64,000 nucleotides of DNA from an uncultured Hyphomicrobiales bacterium (lineage in GTDB: Bacteria; Pseudomonadota; Alphaproteobacteria; Rhizobiales; Devosiaceae): contig CAIKKY010000028.1 of assembly GCA_903828145.1 (NCBI GenBank), positions 83,037 to 147,036 on the forward strand. The letters are read 5' to 3'. A program made the position numbers and the translations under genes. Positions 59,444 to 64,000 of this stretch are shown in pieces. The first letter of the stretch is position 1, and each line of letters begins with the position of its first letter. Below the pieces are notes generated by a model. The model searched no databases and had not been told where the DNA came from. It saw only the letters and a list, made by a program, of their open reading frames with translations.

Positions 59444-60460
59444 TTAGCTCTCGCGCTTCAGCACGCTGAGGAGATCGGGCAGGAATTCGCGGATCGCCGG
59501 GGGTTTCTCGGCGATGAAAGGCAGGGGGCGGACAACGCTGAGCGCCGCAATGCCCACCCGCACGGTCATGAGCGCATTGACCACGCCTTCGCCCAGCCGG
59601 GCCGAAACCCGGGCCGCCATGCCCTGGCCCAGCATCTGTTCCACCACGCCATCGGTCAGCACCAGGCCACCGGTCACCGCGAGGTGACCGAGCACGGCGC
59701 CGAAGAGCCGCACGGTGCCCCAGAGCCCCGGACGTGCTCCATAGAGTTGCATGATATCGCGGCCGAGCCGCAGGCTTTCGAAAAGCACATAGGCCAGATC
59801 AACCAGCGCCCGGGGGCTGATGGCGGTAACGAGCGCCACCCGGCGGGCGGCAGCAGCCGTCAGGGCTCGCGCCCCCTGATCGAGCGGGTGCATCAGCCGC
59901 CCTTCGGCAACGCGGATGAGGTCGGCCCCATCGAGGATATGGGCCCGGTCGGCGGCCAGCTCGGCGCGGGCCCGCGCCAGATCGGCCCGCGCGGCATAGA
60001 GCCGGTCGAGATCAGTGACCACGCGGCGGGCGAGCGGTGCTGCGTTGTTGTCCAGCGCTGTTGCAGCCCTTGCCTGCAGGTCGCGGAGGCGCGAGAGGCG
60101 GGCGAGCCCGAAAAGCTCGTGGATCAGCAGGACAAAAACAGCAAGGCCAAACAGAATGACCAGCGTCAGCCCAAAATAGCCAAGCCCGGACCAACGGACA
60201 AAGGCGGCCCGCACAAGGCTGTCAAGCGCGAGACCGATCCCGAGGCTGAGGAGCAGCCCCCCGGCCCAGAGCGCAAGCCGAAAAATCCAGGTTTGCCGCT
60301 TCGGCGGGATAAGCCGGTGCTGGTCGTCGGCGCTCAGGCTTTCTGGCGTGGGTGACAGGCCCGAGAGGGTTTCAGGCAGAAAGACGCGCGCCGGGCGCGG
60401 CTCGGGGCGGGTGGGGCCGTTGGTCGATGGACCGAGCGGGGTGGCGAAGGGATCTCTCAT
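59444..60460 (-). CDS. YcjF/TIGR01620-type membrane protein
   Basis: 338 residues from the ATG at 60460, whose ATGA overlaps the YcjX stop; an earlier start at 60484 adds eight residues. A Pro-rich N terminus (to about residue 60) leads into two membrane helices (IFRLALWAGGLLLSLGIG; GYFGLTLVILFGLAVFVLLI). A helical cytosolic part follows (LARRVVTDLDRLYAARADLARARAEL), then a final DUF697-like hydrophobic domain (AVLGHLAVTGGLVLTDGVVEQM). The family accompanies YcjX GTPase-like proteins, often in stress regulons. Function is unknown. Confidence 0.85.
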   Translation of the reverse strand: MRDPFATPLGPSTNGPTRPEPRPARVFLPETLSGLSPTPESLSADDQHRLIPPKRQTWIFRLALWAGGLLLSLGIGLALDSLVRAAFVRWSGLGYFGLTLVILFGLAVFVLLIHELFGLARLSRLRDLQARAATALDNNAAPLARRVVTDLDRLYAARADLARARAELAADRAHILDGADLIRVAEGRLMHPLDQGARALTAAAARRVALVTAISPRALVDLAYVLFESLRLGRDIMQLYGARPGLWGTVRLFGAVLGHLAVTGGLVLTDGVVEQMLGQGMAARVSARLGEGVVNALMTVRVGIAALSVVRPLPFIAEKPPAIREFLPDLLSVLKRES

Positions 60461-61878
60461 TTCATCCAGTCCCCGATCAGCCAATCGAGTGCCCGGTCGA
60501 GCCTGATATAGGGCAGGGCCGGGGTGCCATCGGCCCGGCGCTCAAGCCGGAGCGGCGGGCGAAAATTGAGAAAATGCAGGCGACCGGCGGGCGCTGCGGA
60601 CAGGGTCTCGGTGGTCTCGGGCAGATCGCCGGGAAACAGCGCGATCTCGGTCTTGCCATCATAGAGCACTGCACCCATGCGCTCGCCCTGTTCGGGCACG
60701 CCGACGATCACATCATGCGGACCTTCGGCGGTGTCGACCACGGCTTCACGGGTGGCGCGCACCGAGGCGAGCGCCAGCGACCGGGTTGCGGCGCCGGAAA
60801 AACGCGCGCGGCGCGTGGCGTCGGCGACGAGCGTGTTGAGGAGCGCCTCAAGGCGATCATGGCTCGTCGAATGGATATGGTCGGCTTTGCTCGCGGCAAA
60901 CAGGATGCGGTCGATGCGCCGGGCAACGAGCCGCGTGATCGGGTTCGAGTCCCCCGCCCTGAAGGCGGTGAGTGTATCGGTGAGCGCGGTGCTCAGCGCC
61001 GATAGCGCCGCCGCGCCGCCATTGAGCGCCGAGAGCGGGTCAGCCAGGACGATCTGCCGATCGAGCCGCGCAAAGTGATCGCGGAAAAACGGTCGTACAA
61101 CGAGGCGCTTATAGGCCTCGTAGCGCGCCGCAAAAAGCGCATGCACGCTATCGCGCGGTGCTATGTGGCCGGGGGCAGGGAGGGGCGCAAAGGTCAGGGC
61201 GGGACTGCCCTCCAGTTCGCCGGGGAGCAGAAACCGCCCGGGTGTCAAAGCGAGGAGGGCCGTGGGGTCGGCCTTTTTGGTTTTGAGCCAGGCGGTGAAA
61301 TCGCGCGCGAGCGCTTCGGTGGCCTCAACGCTCAGCACAGCCTGGGGGTCAGCGCTGAGGAAGCCGGGCGGGTTGGGGTCGGCTGTCGCGATGGCGCGGA
61401 GCCGGTCGCTCCAGCTCGCGAAATCGAGGGTGAGAAGCCCCAGATCGAGCAGCCATTCGCCGGGGTAATCCACGATGTCGATTTCGAGTTCGCGCTGCGG
61501 CGTGCCGAAACTCTTTGAGCGATAGCGGATGAGGAGGCTCAGTTCGGAAAGGCCCCGCGTCGACTGCGGCCAGTGCGGATCGGGCCCGATGAGAGCGTTG
61601 CGGTGGGTCTCGACCGCAAAGCGCGGTACGGCAGCATGCGGCTGTTCAATGAGGCTGGCGCCAATCATCCGGCCCTCGGCCATGGGCGCGAAACCCGGCA
61701 GGCGGGTGCCCCGCGTCAGGGCATCGACAAGGGCGGTGATAAACAGCGTCTTACCCGAGCGCGCGAGCCCGGTGACGCCGAGCCGCAGGCGGCGACGCCC
61801 CGGCCGCACCGCCCGTTCGGCGAGGGTGCGGGCCACGAGGCCAATCTCGTCGATAAGGCGCAAGGGGGCATCGGGCAC
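60457..61878 (-). CDS. YcjX-family GTPase-like protein
   Basis: 473 residues. P-loop GLARSGKT near residue 38 (RLRLGVTGLARSGKTLFITAL) and DYPGEWLLDLGLL as Walker B/switch mark the family. The C-terminal part (FLNFRPPLRLERRADGTPA) is specific to YcjX. It partners with the YcjF-type membrane protein encoded 4 bp overlapping. Some homologues belong to sigma-32 or phage-shock sets. No regulator is adjacent here. Confidence 0.87.
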   Translation of the reverse strand: MPDAPLRLIDEIGLVARTLAERAVRPGRRRLRLGVTGLARSGKTLFITALVDALTRGTRLPGFAPMAEGRMIGASLIEQPHAAVPRFAVETHRNALIGPDPHWPQSTRGLSELSLLIRYRSKSFGTPQRELEIDIVDYPGEWLLDLGLLTLDFASWSDRLRAIATADPNPPGFLSADPQAVLSVEATEALARDFTAWLKTKKADPTALLALTPGRFLLPGELEGSPALTFAPLPAPGHIAPRDSVHALFAARYEAYKRLVVRPFFRDHFARLDRQIVLADPLSALNGGAAALSALSTALTDTLTAFRAGDSNPITRLVARRIDRILFAASKADHIHSTSHDRLEALLNTLVADATRRARFSGAATRSLALASVRATREAVVDTAEGPHDVIVGVPEQGERMGAVLYDGKTEIALFPGDLPETTETLSAAPAGRLHFLNFRPPLRLERRADGTPALPYIRLDRALDWLIGDWMK

Positions 61879-61969
61879 GAGCGGCTCCGCAACAGGGACC
61901 GCCTCGATATAGGCATGTTTGAGCCCAGTTCAATCGGCCGCGCCCGTGGGGGCAGACCCGAGAGCCCCG

Positions 61970-62881
61970 TCACCGGGCGCCGATGGCCGCCATGTCATAG
62001 GGCGTCGTCTGGTAAATCTCGTTGATCCAGTTCTGGAACATGAGATGGGCATGGCTGCGCCAGCGGTTCTCGGGCTCAGCCGAGGTATCGCCATTGGGGT
62101 AGAGATTGGCCGGCAGATCGGGGTTAAGGCCGGCCTTCAGGTCGCGCTCATATTCATCGGCGAGCGAGCGGTTGTCATATTCAAAGTGATTGAGCATGTA
62201 GAGCGCCGGGCGCGTGCGGTCTTCGATCATGCACACGCCAATGTCGCTGTCGATCAGTACATCGAGCCCCGCGCCGATGGTCTTGCGGTCAATGTCATTA
62301 TAGCGCGACACCGGGATCATCGGGCTGTCGGACAGGCCGCGGAGCCAGGGTGTCGGGCGGCCCACCAGGGTGTGCCGGAACACGCCAAAGGCTTTTTTCG
62401 CCATGCGGTAGCGCTTGACCCCGTGGAAATGATGGAGCGCCGCCTGAGCGCCCCAGCAGATGAACATGGTGTGGTGCACATTGGTGCCGGTCCAATCCAT
62501 GATCTCGACCATCTCGCGCCAGTATTTCACCTCCTCGAAAGGAATGTGAGCGACCGGCGCGCCGGTGACAATGAAGCCATCGAACTTGCGGTTCCGCACG
62601 TCTTCCCAGGTGGAATAGAAACTCCTGAGGTAGTCCTCCGAGGTGTTGCGCGACTGGTGGTCGGTGATGCGCACGAGGGTCAGGTCGATCTGCAGCGGTG
62701 TCGAGCCGATCAGCCGGGCGAACTGGGTCTCGGTCCGCTCCTTGTTGGGCATCAGGTTGAGCAGGCCAATCTGCAGCGGCCGGATGTCCTGCCGTGACGC
62801 GCGCGATGAATCCATCACCACCACGCCCTCGGTTTCGAGGGTTTTGCGGGCCGGCAGATTATCGGGAATGCGGATCGGCAT
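61970..62881 (-). CDS. metA: Homoserine O-acyltransferase MetA
   Basis: 303 residues, MetA family. It activates homoserine by acylation in the first step of methionine synthesis. It starts MPIRIPDNLPARKTLETEGV; IGLLNLMPNKERTETQ and the nucleophile Cys142 in FICWGAQAALHHF are present, as is LNHFEYD with the catalytic His-Glu. The acyl-CoA selector at position 111, Gly for succinyl or Glu for acetyl in studied enzymes, is Ala (TGAPVAHIPFEEVKYW). The donor is therefore uncertain. It follows the P-loop ATPase gene by 12 bp. Confidence 0.92.
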   Translation of the reverse strand: MPIRIPDNLPARKTLETEGVVVMDSSRASRQDIRPLQIGLLNLMPNKERTETQFARLIGSTPLQIDLTLVRITDHQSRNTSEDYLRSFYSTWEDVRNRKFDGFIVTGAPVAHIPFEEVKYWREMVEIMDWTGTNVHHTMFICWGAQAALHHFHGVKRYRMAKKAFGVFRHTLVGRPTPWLRGLSDSPMIPVSRYNDIDRKTIGAGLDVLIDSDIGVCMIEDRTRPALYMLNHFEYDNRSLADEYERDLKAGLNPDLPANLYPNGDTSAEPENRWRSHAHLMFQNWINEIYQTTPYDMAAIGAR

Positions 62882-62893
62882 GGCGGGTCTTTC

Positions 62894-63757
62894 TCAGCTC
62901 CGACGGGCGATGGCGCGCGCGATCAGCCCCACGAAATCCTGTCCGTCGCGGATGTCAGCCAGGTCGCTGGCGTCAATTGTATAGCCGAAATTATCGGCGA
63001 GCGCCTGATAGCGCGGCAGGCGGTCGCGGAGCAGGGCTTCAAAGCCCCAGGCGCCGAAGGCATCGGGATCGACATCATCATCGTGGACGATCTGATTGAC
63101 GCGTTTGAACTCGGCCCATTTTTCAACGAGGAAGGCCGGTTGATAATACATCGGCTTGGGGCTGTCGCGGAAGCGGCGAATGAGCTGCTGGGCATTATCC
63201 TCGGTGCCCCGGATGTGCAGCAGCACGGTGTGGGCGCGCAGCGCCGCAATCACCGGATCATCGGGATTGGCGGGGTCGACCACCTCGATCAGCGATCCGC
63301 CGGTGTCGGCAATGAAATCGGAATAGCCATACAGGCTCTCGGCCCGCTCGATGAAGCGGGGAATGTCTTCGAGCGCGGCAATTTCAGCCACGCGGTGCTG
63401 CTCCTGCCGCCGCTGGTATTCGCCCAGTGGCAAGCCGCCCTTTGCCCCATGGCCTGGCCGCCCGAGGTAGGTCGAGAGCGGATCGAGATTGGCGAAGGTG
63501 ATGTTGCTTTCGATCTTGATCGAGTCCGTGCGCAACAGATCGCGCAGGAACGGCACTTTCATGGCCTCGGCCTTGAAATTGTCGACGATGAACTCGCCCA
63601 TGTAGCGCGTGCCGATGCGGTAGTCGGCCGAGTAATGGAACCAGTGGTGCTTGCGTAAAAGCGAGGCGAGCCAGGTCTTGCCGACGCCGGCCATGCCGAA
63701 CACGGTGACCGCGTGGCGCGGCGCCTCAATGAAAGCCTTGGGGGTATCAAACAGCAT
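62894..63757 (-). CDS. P-loop ATPase of unknown function upstream of metA
   Basis: 287 residues from the ATG at 63757, which has AAGGG about 10 bp upstream; a GTG seven codons earlier is less well placed. Walker A is GMAGVGKT (residues 21-28), and Walker B is likely SDFIADTGGSLIEVVDP or TVLLHIRG. No family name comes to mind beyond a general P-loop NTPase. The segment SESLYGYSDFIADTGGS-like and many aromatic-acid residues suggest a kinase or AAA-type fold. It is in one transcript with metA, which may be chance. Confidence 0.62.
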   Translation of the reverse strand: MLFDTPKAFIEAPRHAVTVFGMAGVGKTWLASLLRKHHWFHYSADYRIGTRYMGEFIVDNFKAEAMKVPFLRDLLRTDSIKIESNITFANLDPLSTYLGRPGHGAKGGLPLGEYQRRQEQHRVAEIAALEDIPRFIERAESLYGYSDFIADTGGSLIEVVDPANPDDPVIAALRAHTVLLHIRGTEDNAQQLIRRFRDSPKPMYYQPAFLVEKWAEFKRVNQIVHDDDVDPDAFGAWGFEALLRDRLPRYQALADNFGYTIDASDLADIRDGQDFVGLIARAIARRS

Positions 63758-63861
63758 CGCCCGGACCCTTGTCGTCACAGGCTATGCATCTAGACGATGC
63801 GCCCCTGGGTCACAAGTGTTGCGGCGCTTCACACTAGTGTCTGGTATTCATATAGCCGGAG

Positions 63862-64000
63862 TGAACCGCACCGGGAGTTCCGGAGGCTGTTTGGTTTAAG
63901 TTATGCGGCCATGGGCGGTTGTTCCAGTGCCGCGTAGAAGTTTGCCTCGGCTTCCGCTGGCGGGATGTTGCCGATGGGTTCGAGTAATCGCCGGTGATTG
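63862..64000 (-). mobile_element. Right end of an IS3-family insertion sequence (cut by window)
   Basis: The element begins near 63862 with TGAACCGCACCGGG then TTCCGGAGGCTGTTTGG, which resembles IS3-family inverted repeats. The transposase stop lies 39 bp inside. The other end and any target duplication lie outside the window. Confidence 0.8.
63901..64000 (-). CDS. IS3-family transposase OrfB, C-terminal end (partial)
   Basis: About 32 codons before a TAA at 63901-63903, reading NHRRLLEPIGNIPPAEAEA then NFYAALEQPPMAA on the minus strand. NHRRLLEPIGNIPPAE is typical of the C terminus of IS3-group DDE transposases. The catalytic core is outside the window, so activity cannot be judged. Confidence 0.82.
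   Translation of the reverse strand, partial: NHRRLLEPIGNIPPAEAEANFYAALEQPPMAA

Overview
The window looks like chromosome of a GC-rich alphaproteobacterium of the Hyphomicrobiales, possibly Devosia-like. This is inferred from gene content: a complete glycogen operon, an Urt/Ure urea module, DUF2336 and YcjX/YcjF proteins, small porin-like outer-membrane barrels and the CAT tRNA. There is no rRNA to test it. Coding density is high, and many neighbours share 4-bp ATGA overlaps.

Region by region: (a) 1-2600 holds the end of a sugar-acid pathway: an FAH-family dehydratase-like protein cut by the left edge, and an aldehyde dehydrogenase of the alpha-ketoglutarate-semialdehyde type. (b) 2.7-5.3 kb, minus strand: a metal P-type ATPase without an N-terminal metal-binding domain, and a secreted SH3 protein. 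(c) 5.4-13.9 kb: a LacI-regulated ABC sugar-uptake operon with a cytosolic clan GH-J beta-fructosidase, then a convergent amylosucrase; together they suggest uptake of sucrose or fructosides. (d) 14-19 kb: a tRNA, Mpg glycosylase, two small orphan proteins, a phosphohexomutase, a nucleoside hydrolase and an AI-2E-type transporter. (e) 19.3-30.5 kb: glgP-glgB-glgC-glgA-pgm-glgX, a complete glycogen cycle. Sucrose entering through (c) can be polymerised by amylosucrase into alpha-glucan that the enzymes of (e) can trim or degrade. (f) 30.5-49.2 kb, mostly minus strand: urtABCDE-ureDAB, then ureC, then ureEF-(DUF3995-like)-ureG. Two blocks of unrelated genes break this urease set, each carrying one outer-membrane beta-barrel gene. 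A sequence matching the sigma-54 consensus precedes urtA, which suggests nitrogen control. (g) 49.2-63.8 kb: a possible structured RNA, an ankyrin protein, a YdeP-type molybdoenzyme, an SLC13-type permease, EttA, a degenerate alpha/beta hydrolase, RarD, a DUF2336 protein, YcjF/YcjX-type proteins, MetA and a P-loop ATPase. (h) The right edge enters an IS3-family insertion sequence.

No CRISPR array, phage module or recognisable anti-phage system was seen. The least explained observations are the membrane protein locked by overlaps into the urease accessory operon, the split urease region with its paired barrel genes, the hairpin-rich segment with a terminator upstream of urtA, the hydrolase lacking catalytic residues, and MetA with Ala at the substrate-selecting position. 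All functional calls come from reading motifs by eye; no database search was run.
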